Positions 8,836 through 17,533 are shown, counted from the first letter of the stretch. The stretch is 64,000 bases of DNA from Methylobacterium persicinum (GCF_022179525.1 NZ_BPQX01000026.1:1-64000), one strand, 5' to 3'. Notes: a model not told the origin generated them from the letters alone. A program made the numbers and translations.

Positions 8836-9884
8836 GCCGCGCGCCTCAGCACCGCGCAGCTCGCCGTGAAGCCCGGGCCGAGGGCGGTGATTGCCGTCAT
8901 GTCCGGCAACCCCTGTTTCAGCACGCGCTCCAGCACGAAGAGGACCGTGGGCGAGGACATGTTGCCATGCTCCCGCAGGACGTCGCGCTCATGATCGAGG
9001 GTCCCGCTTTCCAGGGCGAGGGCACTTTCCAACGACGAGACGACCTTGCGTCCGCCGGGATGACAGACGAACCGGTCGATCTCGGCCATGGAGAGACCCG
9101 CGTTGGCAAGAATCCCCGAGACGGCCGGCCCGACCTTGGTGCGGGCGAAGGGGGGGATGGCCTGGGCGAAGATCACCCCGAATCCCATCGGATCGACCGC
9201 CCAGCCCATGACGTCGAGCGTATCGGGCCACGTGTGCTCGCCGGTGGCTTCGACGGAGGCGAGGCCGCCGTCCCCGGCCCGGAGAACGCAGGCGGCCGCG
9301 CCGTCCCCGAACAGGGCCGTCGCGACGATGTTGGCCTTCGTCAGCAGGTCGAGCCGGAACGACAGGGTGCACAGCTCGATCACCACGACGAGGACGTTGG
9401 TCCCCGGACGGGCCTCCGCGAGCCGCGCGCCGATGGACAGGCCCGAGACGCCGGCGGCGCAGCCGAGGCCGAAGACCGGGACGCGGGACACGTCCGGGCG
9501 GAACCCCATCGCGGCCGAGACCCGCGCCTCGAGGCTCGGCGTCGCCACCCCGGTGGAGGTCACCGTCACCACCGTATCGACGTCGGCCCCGGACAGACCC
9601 GCCGCCTTGAGCGCCCGGCCCGCCGCCTCGATGAAGAGGGCTTCGCCGCCTTCGATGAACGCCGCCGTCCGCTCGGGCCAGCCCAGGGTCTGCCGATACC
9701 AGTCGAGCGGCCGGACCGACTGTCGGGTCTCGATGCCGGAGGTCGTAAAGACCTTCGAGAGCCGTTCGAAATCGTCATAGCGAAGCGAGAACATTTCCCC
9801 AGCGACGGCAGCGACATCGGTTTGATCGAGCTGGAACGGCGGCGAGGCCGTTGCCAGTGACAGCAGGTGGGCTGGATTACGCAA
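8832..9884 (-). CDS. Type III polyketide synthase
   Basis: This 350-residue chalcone/stilbene synthase family enzyme condenses an acyl-CoA starter with malonyl-CoA units to give pyrones or resorcinols. The catalytic triad is complete: C142 in FGLGCAAGVSGL, H275 in CHPGGRKV and N308 in EHGNMSSPT. The C-terminal GPGF loop is present (residues 336-339). Length is normal for the bacterial family. It heads the operon with the BpsB-like methyltransferase and the DHA2 pump, so the product is probably a methylated alkylpyrone or alkylresorcinol. Starter chain length cannot be read from the sequence. Confidence 0.92.
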   Translation of the reverse strand: MRNPAHLLSLATASPPFQLDQTDVAAVAGEMFSLRYDDFERLSKVFTTSGIETRQSVRPLDWYRQTLGWPERTAAFIEGGEALFIEAAGRALKAAGLSGADVDTVVTVTSTGVATPSLEARVSAAMGFRPDVSRVPVFGLGCAAGVSGLSIGARLAEARPGTNVLVVVIELCTLSFRLDLLTKANIVATALFGDGAAACVLRAGDGGLASVEATGEHTWPDTLDVMGWAVDPMGFGVIFAQAIPPFARTKVGPAVSGILANAGLSMAEIDRFVCHPGGRKVVSSLESALALESGTLDHERDVLREHGNMSSPTVLFVLERVLKQGLPDMTAITALGPGFTASCAVLRRAA

Positions 9885-10316
9885 AATTAATCTTTCAATG
9901 TGGCCCAGGCGCGGGCCTGTATTGGTATGAATTAACTGGTGCGGCAGGACATTTTCGCGTTCGGTCTTCTACTATAACTTTTCTATACGCCCAGCCTACA
10001 GGAGTCGAAGACTGAACGTGTCACGATGCCGCGCTCTCAAGGGTGCGCGTCACCATTGTGCGACAGGAATTTGTGAAGCGCTTCTTCGGCTCGTCTATCC
10101 GGCGTCGAACCGGGATCGAAAGGCTCGCCCTCTCACCCTTGTGAGAACCGGTGCGGCATGCGGCATCTCCGAGCATCCCCACCCGCCGCCCCCGTCAGGA
10201 CGAGCCAGCGCCGAGCCATGACGGTACGGGTGTGAGCCTCAGCCGAGGTCTACGCCGATCCCCATGAGCGCGAGGGCAGATGAGCCGCCCTCCGGTGCGC
10301 CCGAGACTGCCATGGT
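9885..10316. other. Intergenic, AT-rich stretch upstream of the PKS gene
   Basis: Positions 9890-10010 are notably AT-rich for this genome and lie directly upstream of the leftward PKS operon, so they probably contain its promoter. I see no gene; a 67-codon plus-strand frame at 10018-10221 has no recognisable features. The right part runs into the 3-prime end of the DJ-1 family gene. Confidence 0.4.
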
Positions 10317-11120
10317 TCATGGCTTGGGACGCGTTGCGGCTTCGGCAACCGCCCGCGAGTCGGCGACGAGATCGTGGAGAATCGTCAAGGCATCGTGGGT
10401 GATCTTCGGACCTGCCGTGACGGGGCTTCCCGCGGCGAAGGGCGGTTCCGGTGCATACTCGGCCACGAGCTGTGCCGTTTGGGCATACGCGTCGCCACGC
10501 AGCCGCGCGGCGAGGGCAAGGGCGAAGTCGAGCCCTGCGGAGATGCCGGCGGCGGTCACGCGGTTGCGGTCGAACACGACGCGCTCGTTCACCGGTATCG
10601 CCCCGAGGAGCGGAAGGACGGTGTCACGCACGCACCAGTGAGAGGTCGCGCGGTACCCTTGCAACAATCCTGCGGCACCGAGGATCAGGGATCCTGTGCA
10701 GACGCTCGTGACCCACCTCGTCCGGCTGGCCCGGTCGCGGAGAAATGCCAGGGTGTCGGGATCGCGCATCTGCCCCGGCGTGCCGTCACCGCCGGGCACG
10801 AACAGAACGTCGAGCTCGCCCGGGCAGTCGGCGAAGCTCGTGGTGGCGATCAGGCTCAGGCCGGTGTCGCTGGGGACCGGGCCGGCGGTCCTTGCCACGA
10901 GGGTGAGGCTCCCGGGGGCGAGACCCGCCAGCAGCTCCTGCGGGCCGACCAGATCGAGCGCCGTCATGCCCGGATACAGCAGCATGGCGATACGCACCGG
11001 CGGCCTCGTCCCGGAGGGACCCGATGCCTCCTGCGCCCGGGCGGGCCGGGTCATCATCAGGCTGGCCGCGGCGAGTGCCGCGGCGCCGACCTCGCGCCTA
11101 CTCACCATGGCCGGTCCCAC
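10317..11120 (-). CDS. Tat-exported DJ-1/PfpI protein, isonitrile hydratase-like
   Basis: This is a DJ-1/PfpI superfamily protein of 267 residues. The N-terminus has a twin-arginine signal: SRRE at 7-10, a hydrophobic stretch and a cleavage site at ARA-QE near residue 30. The mature domain starts with VRIAMLLYPGMTALDLVGPQE and has the nucleophile elbow VTSVCTGSLILGAAGLL with C141 followed by Thr; with D56 this matches isonitrile hydratase (InhA), which hydrates isocyanides to N-formamides. An alternative ATG at 11108 would leave the RR motif intact. It lies a gene remnant and a regulator gene away from the nitrilase cluster; a shared nitrogen role is speculative. Confidence 0.8.
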   Translation of the reverse strand: MGPAMVSRREVGAAALAAASLMMTRPARAQEASGPSGTRPPVRIAMLLYPGMTALDLVGPQELLAGLAPGSLTLVARTAGPVPSDTGLSLIATTSFADCPGELDVLFVPGGDGTPGQMRDPDTLAFLRDRASRTRWVTSVCTGSLILGAAGLLQGYRATSHWCVRDTVLPLLGAIPVNERVVFDRNRVTAAGISAGLDFALALAARLRGDAYAQTAQLVAEYAPEPPFAAGSPVTAGPKITHDALTILHDLVADSRAVAEAATRPKP

Positions 11121-11242
11121 GAGAAGCGGCTGCCGCTAAGAGGGTAGGTCCGGTGTGAGGCGGCATGCGGATCACCACGGGGGGCACACAGGAACGGATG
11201 GGAGACCGCTTAATCGCCAGAGAAGCCCAAAACGAGGCGTCG

Positions 11243-11380
11243 TCAGCACACCACCGCCTGCCCATCCCGTCGCGGATCGCTCGCCGCGACATAGCCTTCC
11301 CCTGCCGGATCGCCCCTCCGCCTGATGAACTGGCCATAAGGCGGAATCTCGTGCAGCGCGGAGCCGCCGGGGAGGTTCGC
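11243..11380 (-). pseudogene. Gamma-glutamyltransferase C-terminal remnant
   Basis: On the minus strand a stop-to-stop frame of about 45 codons reads LPGGSALHEIPPYGQFIRRR, then GDPAGEGYVAASDPRRDGQAVVC and a stop. The ending YVAASDPRRDGQA is characteristic of the small subunit C-terminus of gamma-glutamyltransferases. An in-frame TAG lies just upstream, and nothing else of the roughly 550-residue enzyme is present, because the MocR regulator gene begins its 3-prime end at 11509. I read it as the decayed tail of a deleted gene. It could instead be the end of another Ntn hydrolase of the same family. Confidence 0.5.
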
Positions 11381-11508
11381 ATGCTACCGAAGGATCGCGG
11401 CGGGTGCGAGGCGGCCGTCCGGCGCGACGTCCCCACCCGCCAATCCCGTCTTGAAGAGCATCGGCACGACCGGATCCGAGCCATTCGTTCGAGCGCGCAA
11501 CGAGCGGC

Positions 11509-12960
11509 TCAGATGTAGTTCGAGGCGAGGGCCGGCGAGCCTTCGAGGGCGTGGGCGAGCATCTCCAACCCACGGGTGATCTGCTGCCGGGTCGAGGGGC
11601 CGCCGAGGCACAGGCGCACCGCCTCCGGCGGCGTTCCCGCCACGCAGAAGGCGTCGCTGCTCACCACGCCGAGGGCCGCGGACCGTCCCTGGCTGGCGAA
11701 GGCGGAGCGCGTCCAGCCCGCCGGCAGGGTGATCCACACATGAAATCCGTGCGGATCGGCAGTGTAGGTGCTTGCCGGGAGCAGGGAGGCCGCGATGCGC
11801 TGCCGTGCGGCCGATTCCTCGCGCACGAACTGCACGATCGCCTCCGCCGTGCCGTCCATGATCCAGCGCGTCGTCAGCGCCGTCGCGATCGGCGAGGCCA
11901 TGACGGTCGCGGCGCGCAGGGCCCCCGCGAGCGGCAGGGTCGTCCGGGCGCTTGGAGTCACGAGGAAGGCGAGACGCAGCCCGGCGCCCAGACACTTGGC
12001 GACGCCGGCCACGTAGTAGGTGATCTCGGGCGCGAGCTCCGCGAAGCTCGGGGGAGGGGCCGGGCAGATCCGGGCGTAGGCGTCGTCCTCGATGATGGCC
12101 ACGGCGTAACGCCGGGCCACGGCGATGATCGCTTCCCGGCGGGAGCGGGGCAGGGTCGCGGTGGTCGGGTTCTGCAAAAGGGGATTCAGATAGATCGCCT
12201 TCGGGGCCACCTTGGTGCAGGCGGCGGCGAAGGCATCCGGATCGACCCCGTACCGGTCCATGGGCAGGTCGACGAGCCGCAATCCCAGATGCGCCGAGAG
12301 CGAGCGGATGCCCGGATAGGTAATCCGCTCGGCGCAGATCGTGTCCCCTGGCCGGGCGACCTGACCCAGCACGCTGAACAGGGCGCTGTGCGTGCCGGGG
12401 CAGATCAGCAGGCGCTCCCGGGCCGTGCCGATGCCGCGCCCCCTCAGCCATCGCAGGGCGGCTTCCTTGTCCGCGTCGGAGCCGCCGAACCCCTGGTAGC
12501 GCAGAAGGTTGGCGAGATCGCTCGACAAGTCCGCGAACGAGGCCTGCATGCGCGCCTGCAGGGCGGATGTATCGGGCTCGGGCGGGAGATTCATGGTGAA
12601 GTCCACCGGCCCGATCCGCGTCGCACCGGCGGCCGCACCCGGGCGCCCTGACCGCGCCGGATCGACCACGAAGGTGCCCTGGCCGACGCGCCCCTCGATC
12701 AGGCCGCGCTTGTGAGCCTCGACGTATCCCCGGGACACCGTCGTGAAGTTGAGGTCGAGGGCGTCGGCGAGGGCCCGCTGGGTGGGAAGACGCGTGCCCG
12801 GCGTGAGCCGCCCCGTGCGGATGTCCTCCGCGAGGGCCTCCGCGATGGCGAGATAGTGGGGCTTGCCCCAGCGCTTGAGGTCCGGCGTCCAATGCCCCGT
12901 CGAGCCTGAGGGACCCGGCCGTTCGTCCCGTTCCGTCGAGCCCATCCGTCCGACGCCCAT
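11509..12960 (-). CDS. MocR-type GntR/aminotransferase regulator
   Basis: The protein is a MocR/PdxR-like transcription factor. An N-terminal GntR winged helix (GTRLPTQRALADALDLNFTTVSRGY, then KRGLIEGRVGQGTFV) is joined to a fold-type I aminotransferase domain of about 370 residues. The pyridoxal phosphate Lys is in VAGVAKCLGAGLRLAFL and the cofactor Asp in IIEDDAYARI. I take the ATG at 12960; a TTG at 12975 is also in frame. It is divergent from the Nit1C operon with a 345-bp AT-rich gap carrying a repeated ATTGTATG motif, so it is the obvious candidate regulator of that cluster and of itself. Confidence 0.85.
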   Translation of the reverse strand: MGVGRMGSTERDERPGPSGSTGHWTPDLKRWGKPHYLAIAEALAEDIRTGRLTPGTRLPTQRALADALDLNFTTVSRGYVEAHKRGLIEGRVGQGTFVVDPARSGRPGAAAGATRIGPVDFTMNLPPEPDTSALQARMQASFADLSSDLANLLRYQGFGGSDADKEAALRWLRGRGIGTARERLLICPGTHSALFSVLGQVARPGDTICAERITYPGIRSLSAHLGLRLVDLPMDRYGVDPDAFAAACTKVAPKAIYLNPLLQNPTTATLPRSRREAIIAVARRYAVAIIEDDAYARICPAPPPSFAELAPEITYYVAGVAKCLGAGLRLAFLVTPSARTTLPLAGALRAATVMASPIATALTTRWIMDGTAEAIVQFVREESAARQRIAASLLPASTYTADPHGFHVWITLPAGWTRSAFASQGRSAALGVVSSDAFCVAGTPPEAVRLCLGGPSTRQQITRGLEMLAHALEGSPALASNYI

Positions 12961-12985
12961 GCGGTCATCATGCAATCAATGGTCG

Positions 12986-13181
12986 ATTGTATGGCTAGCA
13001 AGCGTCATACCGTAATCCCTTGCGGATGCGTTCAAGTTGTCTGTCCATACAATGCAAGCAATTGGTGGCGCCATTTCGAGCATAGAATGAATAAGCAGGA
13101 AGCAAAATTTGCTTGTCCTGCGGGCCGTGATCCGCAAAGTCGCGATATCCGGTCACTCGAATTGATCGCATAATTGTATGC
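12986..13181. promoter_or_regulatory. Candidate MocR operator: three ATTGTATG sites
   Basis: The region between the MocR gene and the Nit1C operon is AT-rich and holds ATTGTATGG at 12986-12994, its exact complement CCATACAAT at 13045-13053, and ATTGTATGC at 13173-13181. Two copies in inverted orientation plus one direct copy in about 200 bp is unlikely by chance at this GC content. MocR regulators usually bind paired direct or inverted short repeats next to their own gene, so these are the best operator candidates. The third copy is 124 bp from the first Nit1C start codon. Confidence 0.5.
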
Positions 13182-13304
13182 AGATCACTGTGGCGGATTG
13201 ATCGGCTCTTTGATCGAGGACGCTTGGCACATCGCTTGCCCTATTCCGGGGTGACCGCTCGCGGCTCCGCACGCCGCGGTCCACCTGTTCAAGGAGCGAG
13301 TGAC

Positions 13305-13787
13305 ATGCCTGCCGTGAACCGCGAACATCACAAGAAGGGTGATTTCCTGGTCGACTACGAGGAGAAGGTCTTCGAGGACGTGAAGGCCGAGCCGGGCCAG
13401 AAGGCCCTCGTCACCTTCCACACCGTCGCGTTCGAAGGCTCCATCGGCCTCGTCAACCTGCTCCAGGCCACCCGCCTCCAGCGCAAGGGCTTCGAGACCT
13501 CCATCCTGCTCTACGGGCCCGGCATCACCCTCGGCGTCCAGCGCGGCTTCCCGCGGCTCGGCGACGAGGCTTTCCCGGGCCACCTGAACTTCAACAACCA
13601 GCTCGAGAAGTTCATGGCCGAGGGTGGCAAGGTCTATGCCTGCCGGTTCTCGACCCAGGCGCTGTACGGCCACGGCGAAGCGGCCTTCATCGAGGGCATC
13701 CGCATGATCAACCCCCTCGACGTGCTCGACTGCATCCTCCTGCACAAGCGCGACAACGCGGTAATCATCGACACCTGGACCGTCTGA
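13305..13787 (+). CDS. Nit1C first gene, MSMEG_0572/Sll0783 family
   Basis: This 160-residue protein belongs to the MSMEG_0572/Sll0783 family, described in cyanobacteria as a nitrogen-starvation response protein. Its biochemical role is unknown; the fold suggested by [26 protein letters not shown] resembles small DsrE-like proteins. The ATG at 13305 is preceded by AAGGAG at a spacing of eight bases, a strong site; the frame is open upstream to 13224. It is the first gene of the Nit1C cluster, and a perfect hairpin follows it before the nitrilase gene, which would allow it to be expressed more highly than the rest. Confidence 0.85.
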   Translation: MPAVNREHHKKGDFLVDYEEKVFEDVKAEPGQKALVTFHTVAFEGSIGLVNLLQATRLQRKGFETSILLYGPGITLGVQRGFPRLGDEAFPGHLNFNNQLEKFMAEGGKVYACRFSTQALYGHGEAAFIEGIRMINPLDVLDCILLHKRDNAVIIDTWTV

Positions 13788-13803
13788 CCCGCGCCACGCA
13801 TCC

Positions 13804-13826
13804 GGCGGCCGCGCGACGCGGCCGCC
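13804..13826. other. Perfect intra-operon hairpin
   Basis: GGCGGCCGCG and CGCGGCCGCC form a ten-base-pair stem around a CGA loop, between the first Nit1C gene and the nitrilase. There is no T-run, so it is not a classic terminator; it could attenuate transcription or stabilise the upstream transcript segment. The nitrilase ribosome binding site GGAGG lies just beyond it. Confidence 0.7.
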
Positions 13827-13847
13827 GTCTCAGCCGGAGGACCTGCC

Positions 13848-14924
13848 ATGTCAGAGAACCGGATCGTGCGGGCCGCCGCCGTCCAGATCGCGCCGGACCT
13901 CGAGAGGCCGGACGGGACTTTGGAGCGCGTGCTCAACGCCATCGACGAGGCCGCCGCCAAGGGCGCGCGCTTCATGGTCTTCCCCGAGACCTTCGTTCCC
14001 TACTACCCATATTTCTCCTTCGTCCTCCCGCCCGCGATGCAGGGGCCCGAACACCTTCGCCTCTACGAGAGGGCGGTCGTCGTGCCGGGTCCGGTGACGC
14101 AGGCCGTCTCTGCTGCCGCCCGGCGCCACGGCGCGGTCATCGTGCTCGGCGTCAACGAGCGCGACCACGGCTCCCTCTACAACGCGCAACTGATCTTCGA
14201 TGCGGATGGCGCACTGAAGCTCAAGCGCCGCAAGATCACCCCGACCTACCACGAGCGCATGATCTGGGGGCAGGGCGACGGGGCGGGCCTCGCGGTGGTC
14301 GAGACCGCCGTCGGCCGGGTCGGCGCGCTCGCCTGCTGGGAGCACTACAACCCGCTCGCCCGCTACGCCCTGATGGCCCGCCACGAGGAGATCCACGCGG
14401 CGCAGTTCCCGGGCTCCCTGGTCGGCCAGATTTTCGCCGACCAGATGGAGGTCACGATCCGCCACCACGCCCTGGAAGCGGCCTGCTTCGTGGTGAACGC
14501 CACGGGCTGGCTCACCGACGAGCAGGTGGCGCAGGTCTGCCCGGACGAGCGCCTGCGCGGCGCCTGCCGCGGCGGCAACTGCACGGCGATCGTCTCGCCC
14601 GAGGGCCGGCACCTGGCCGAGCCCCTCGGGTCCGGGGAGGGCATCCTCGTCGCCGACATGGACCTCGCCCTCGTCACCAAGCGCAAGCGGATGATGGATT
14701 CGGTCGGCCATTACGCCCGGCCCGAGCTCCTCAGCCTCGTCCACGACGACCGCCCGGCCTCCTTCGTGCACCAGCCTCACCGTTCCCAGCCCGATGTCCG
14801 GAGCCTCGACCATGAGCAGCAGCCCGCTTCCGACGAGCCTTCCCGCCTTCCCGCCGGTCGTGGCGGGTCTGGCCGGGATGCCGACGGAGCGCCTGATCAA
14901 CGCGTTGCAATCGTACGGCGTTAG
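13848..14924 (+). CDS. nitC: Nitrilase of the Nit1C cluster
   Basis: The 358-residue enzyme is a carbon-nitrogen hydrolase that converts nitriles to carboxylates and ammonia. The catalytic triad is complete: E47 in [15 protein letters not shown]129 in [14 protein letters not shown] and C163 in [20 protein letters not shown] site precedes the ATG at 13848. The clade with this neighbourhood is the nitrilase-1 group, and published work links the cluster to growth on cyanide as nitrogen source in several bacteria, including Methylobacterium extorquens AM1; there the true substrate is thought to be a cyanide-derived nitrile. Its 3-prime end overlaps the radical SAM gene by about 130 bp if that gene starts at 14794. 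Confidence 0.92.
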   Translation: MSENRIVRAAAVQIAPDLERPDGTLERVLNAIDEAAAKGARFMVFPETFVPYYPYFSFVLPPAMQGPEHLRLYERAVVVPGPVTQAVSAAARRHGAVIVLGVNERDHGSLYNAQLIFDADGALKLKRRKITPTYHERMIWGQGDGAGLAVVETAVGRVGALACWEHYNPLARYALMARHEEIHAAQFPGSLVGQIFADQMEVTIRHHALEAACFVVNATGWLTDEQVAQVCPDERLRGACRGGNCTAIVSPEGRHLAEPLGSGEGILVADMDLALVTKRKRMMDSVGHYARPELLSLVHDDRPASFVHQPHRSQPDVRSLDHEQQPASDEPSRLPAGRGGSGRDADGAPDQRVAIVRR

Positions 14925-15981
14925 GCTCGCCGACAGCCGCGCCGGGGCGCCGAGCCGCCGGGGAGGGGCGGGGCCTTCGGACCACAAGGCGATGACCATC
15001 GCCGGCCGCACCGTGATGGTCCCGGTCCATACCGAGGCCGCCTTCGACTCGCCCTTCCTCGTGCGCCGCCCGGATGCGGACGGGGTCTCGGTGATCGAGC
15101 ATGAGGGGGTGGTGATCGGCCGGGCCACATTCCCCGGCAAGCCGCGCTTCTACGCGCTCTCGACCTTCGACGGCGTGCCCTATTCGAAGATCGCGGTGCT
15201 GCACGGAAAAGACGTGCTCGCCACCACCGTGCTGCAGACCTGCATCCGCTACCAGAGCCGGACGAAGACCTGCCAGTTCTGCTCCATCGGCCAGTCGCTC
15301 GCCGCCGGCCGCACCGTCGCGCACAAGACGCCGGACCAGCTCGCCGAGGTGGCCCGCGCCGCCGTGCTGCTCGACGGCGTCAAGCACATGGTGATGACCA
15401 CCGGCACGCCCAACGCCACCGACCGGGGCGCGGCGATCCTGTGCGAGAGCGCCTTCGCCGTGAAGGCGGCCGTGGACCTGCCGATCCAGGCCCAGTGCGA
15501 GCCGCCGGACGACGACCGCTGGTTCGAGCGGATGAAGGCCTCGGGCATCGACGCCCTCGGCATGCATCTGGAGGCCGTCACGCCGGAGGTGCGGGCGCGG
15601 ATCATGCCCGGCAAGGCCGGCGTGCCGCTGGAGCGCTACTTTGCAGCCTTCGAGGCCGCCGTGGCGGTCTTCGGGCGGGGGCAAGTCTCGACCTACATCC
15701 TCGCCGGCCTCGGCGACACGCCGGAGGCGATCCTGGCCATGGCCGGGCGCCTGATCGGGATGGGCGTCTACCCCTTCGTGGTCCCCTTCGTGCCGATCTC
15801 GGGCACGCCGCTGGAGAGCCACCCGGCCCCCGGCCCTGACTTCATGCACGCCATCCTCGCCCCCCTCGCGGAGATGCTCGGGCGGGCGGATCTGCGCTCC
15901 ACCGACATCAAGGCCGGTTGCGGCCGCTGCGGCGCCTGCTCGGCGCTCTCCACCTACGAGCGCGCGGGGTTGGCGGCATGA
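14794..15981 (+). CDS. Radical SAM protein, MSMEG_0568 family
   Basis: This 395-residue protein is the radical SAM member of Nit1C, related in its barrel to biotin synthase-like enzymes. The cysteine motif sits at C150, C160 and C163, giving CX9CX2C instead of the usual CX3CX2C. A second cysteine group, CGRCGAC at 376-382, near the C-terminus could hold an auxiliary cluster. The reaction is unknown. Starts at 14794 or 14812 both lie inside the end of the nitrilase gene; similarity to the family does not separate them. It overlaps the following acetyltransferase gene by ATGA. Confidence 0.88.
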   Translation: MSGASTMSSSPLPTSLPAFPPVVAGLAGMPTERLINALQSYGVRLADSRAGAPSRRGGAGPSDHKAMTIAGRTVMVPVHTEAAFDSPFLVRRPDADGVSVIEHEGVVIGRATFPGKPRFYALSTFDGVPYSKIAVLHGKDVLATTVLQTCIRYQSRTKTCQFCSIGQSLAAGRTVAHKTPDQLAEVARAAVLLDGVKHMVMTTGTPNATDRGAAILCESAFAVKAAVDLPIQAQCEPPDDDRWFERMKASGIDALGMHLEAVTPEVRARIMPGKAGVPLERYFAAFEAAVAVFGRGQVSTYILAGLGDTPEAILAMAGRLIGMGVYPFVVPFVPISGTPLESHPAPGPDFMHAILAPLAEMLGRADLRSTDIKAGCGRCGACSALSTYERAGLAA

Positions 15982-16523
15982 TCCTCGATCCCGTGCCCCC
16001 GTACCGCCCGAGCCATTTCCGGGTAAAGTTCGCGGTCGCGCCCTGGGAGCGACGCGCCTGCGCCGCCCTGCGCCGCCAGGTGTTCTGCCAGGAGCAGGGC
16101 CTGTTCGAGGGCGACGACCGGGACGCGATCGACGCGCATGCCATCCCGATCTGCGCCCTCTCGACCCTGGCCGGGGACGCCGACGCGGTGGTCGGGACCG
16201 TGCGCATCCACGAGGTCGCGGAGCGGCCCGGCGAATGGTGGGGCTCGCGGCTCGCCGTCGAGCGCAGCTTCCGCGGCACCGCCGCCCTCGGCGCCGGGCT
16301 CATCCAGGTGGCGGTCTCCTCGGCCCATGCCCGCGGCTGCACCCGCTTCTTCGCCCATGTGCAGGAGAAGAACGTCCCGCTCTTCCAGGCCCTGGACTGG
16401 GAGAGCCTCGCCGGCCTGGATCTTCACGGGCGCCCCCACTGTCTGATGCGGGCGGATCTTTCGGCCTACCCGCCGATGCACGACCCGGAGCACGGGCTCG
16501 TCACCTTCCGCAGGGCCGCCTGA
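15978..16523 (+). CDS. GNAT-like N-acetyltransferase, MSMEG_0567 family
   Basis: The 181-residue protein has a GNAT fold: RRQVFCQEQGLF near the start as in acetyltransferases of the LuxI-like/GNAT group, VVGTVRIHEV in the core and GLIQVAVSSAHARGC for the acetyl-CoA pyrophosphate helix region. It is the N-terminal-domain type MSMEG_0567; in some genomes it is fused to the AIR synthase-like protein encoded next. The start ATG overlaps the stop of the radical SAM gene, and its own stop overlaps the next start (TGATG), so coupling is tight. The acetyl acceptor is not known. Confidence 0.85.
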   Translation: MILDPVPPYRPSHFRVKFAVAPWERRACAALRRQVFCQEQGLFEGDDRDAIDAHAIPICALSTLAGDADAVVGTVRIHEVAERPGEWWGSRLAVERSFRGTAALGAGLIQVAVSSAHARGCTRFFAHVQEKNVPLFQALDWESLAGLDLHGRPHCLMRADLSAYPPMHDPEHGLVTFRRAA

Positions 16524-17533
16524 TGAACGCGCCCCTCGATCTCCGGGCCTTCGATCTCGAGGCCCTCGCCGGCCAGATCCGGGAGGCGCGGGGCGTCGCC
16601 CACAAGCGGGACATCGACGCCGTGGTCGGCCGGCTCGGGCTGGGCAGCCGGCACGACGCGGTGGCGGTCGGCGACGACTGCGCCGCCATTCCCGACGGCG
16701 AGGGCCATCTGCTGTTCGCCATTGAGGGATTCCTCGAAGGCTTCGTCGCCGCCGACCCGTATTTCGCCGGGTATTGCGGGATCATGGTCAACCTCAGCGA
16801 CGTCGCCGCCATGGGCGGGCGTCCGCTCGCCGTCGTGGACGCCCTGTGGAGCCGGGATGCCGGCGCGGCCGACCCGATCCTCGCCGGCCTCTCCGATGCG
16901 GCGGCGCTCTACGGCGTGCCCATCGTCGGGGGCCACACCAACACCCGCGCCGGCGCCGGCAACCTCGCCGTCGCCATCCTCGGCCGGGCGGGCCCGCGCC
17001 TGCTGACGAGCTTCGACGCGGCGCCGGGCGACGACCTCGTCGCGGCCATCGACCTGCGCGGGCGCTTCCGCGAGCCGCACCCGTATTGGGACGCGTCGAC
17101 CGGCGCGCCGGGCGGGCGGTTGCGGGGCGACCTCGCCCTCCTGCCCGGCCTCGCGGAGGACGGCCTCTGCCACGCCGCCAAGGACATCAGCATGGCGGGA
17201 ATCGTCGGGACGGCGCTGATGCTGCTCGAATGCTCCGGCGTCGGCGGCCTCATCGACCTCGACGCGATCCCCCGGCCCGACCACGTTCCCCTGGCCCGCT
17301 GGCTGACCGCCTTCCCGAGCTTCGGCTACCTCCTGAGCCTGCGCCCGGACCGCACCCCGGCCGTGCTCGCCCGCTTCGCGGAGCGAGGCATCGCCGCCGC
17401 GCGGATCGGCGGCCTCGATGCCAGCCGCGTCGCGCGGGTGCGGGATCGCGGTGGCGACGAGGCGGTGGTCTGGGACTTTCAGGCGAGCCCGCTCATCGGC
17501 TGCGGCCGGGACGGGGCGGGGGCCGCATCGTGA
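16523..17533 (+). CDS. AIR synthase-like ATP-binding protein, Sll0787 family
   Basis: The 336-residue protein is a PurM/AIR-synthase superfamily member related to hydrogenase factor HypE and selenophosphate synthase, which activate amide or selenide oxygen or selenium with ATP. Visible features are AVGDDCAAIPD at the N-terminal ATP-binding part, MVNLSDVAAMGGRPLA, and VGGHTNTRAG. The C-terminal part begins near KDISMAGIVGTALML. In Nit1C it may activate the intermediate handled by the nitrilase or radical SAM enzyme; this is inference. It overlaps the flanking genes by 1 and 4 bases. Confidence 0.87.
   Translation: MNAPLDLRAFDLEALAGQIREARGVAHKRDIDAVVGRLGLGSRHDAVAVGDDCAAIPDGEGHLLFAIEGFLEGFVAADPYFAGYCGIMVNLSDVAAMGGRPLAVVDALWSRDAGAADPILAGLSDAAALYGVPIVGGHTNTRAGAGNLAVAILGRAGPRLLTSFDAAPGDDLVAAIDLRGRFREPHPYWDASTGAPGGRLRGDLALLPGLAEDGLCHAAKDISMAGIVGTALMLLECSGVGGLIDLDAIPRPDHVPLARWLTAFPSFGYLLSLRPDRTPAVLARFAERGIAAARIGGLDASRVARVRDRGGDEAVVWDFQASPLIGCGRDGAGAAS

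Noticed and set aside
10018-10221. 67-codon plus-strand frame upstream of the DJ-1 gene
   Set aside because: There is no ribosome binding site, domain or signal feature.
11165-11518. 117-codon plus-strand frame
   Set aside because: The minus strand here carries a recognisable gamma-glutamyltransferase tail, so the plus frame is its antisense shadow.
16774-17529. N-terminal extension of the glycosyltransferase frame over the AIR synthase-like gene
   Set aside because: The extension is Arg/Pro-rich shadow sequence; the glycosyltransferase fold begins at the GTG at 17530.
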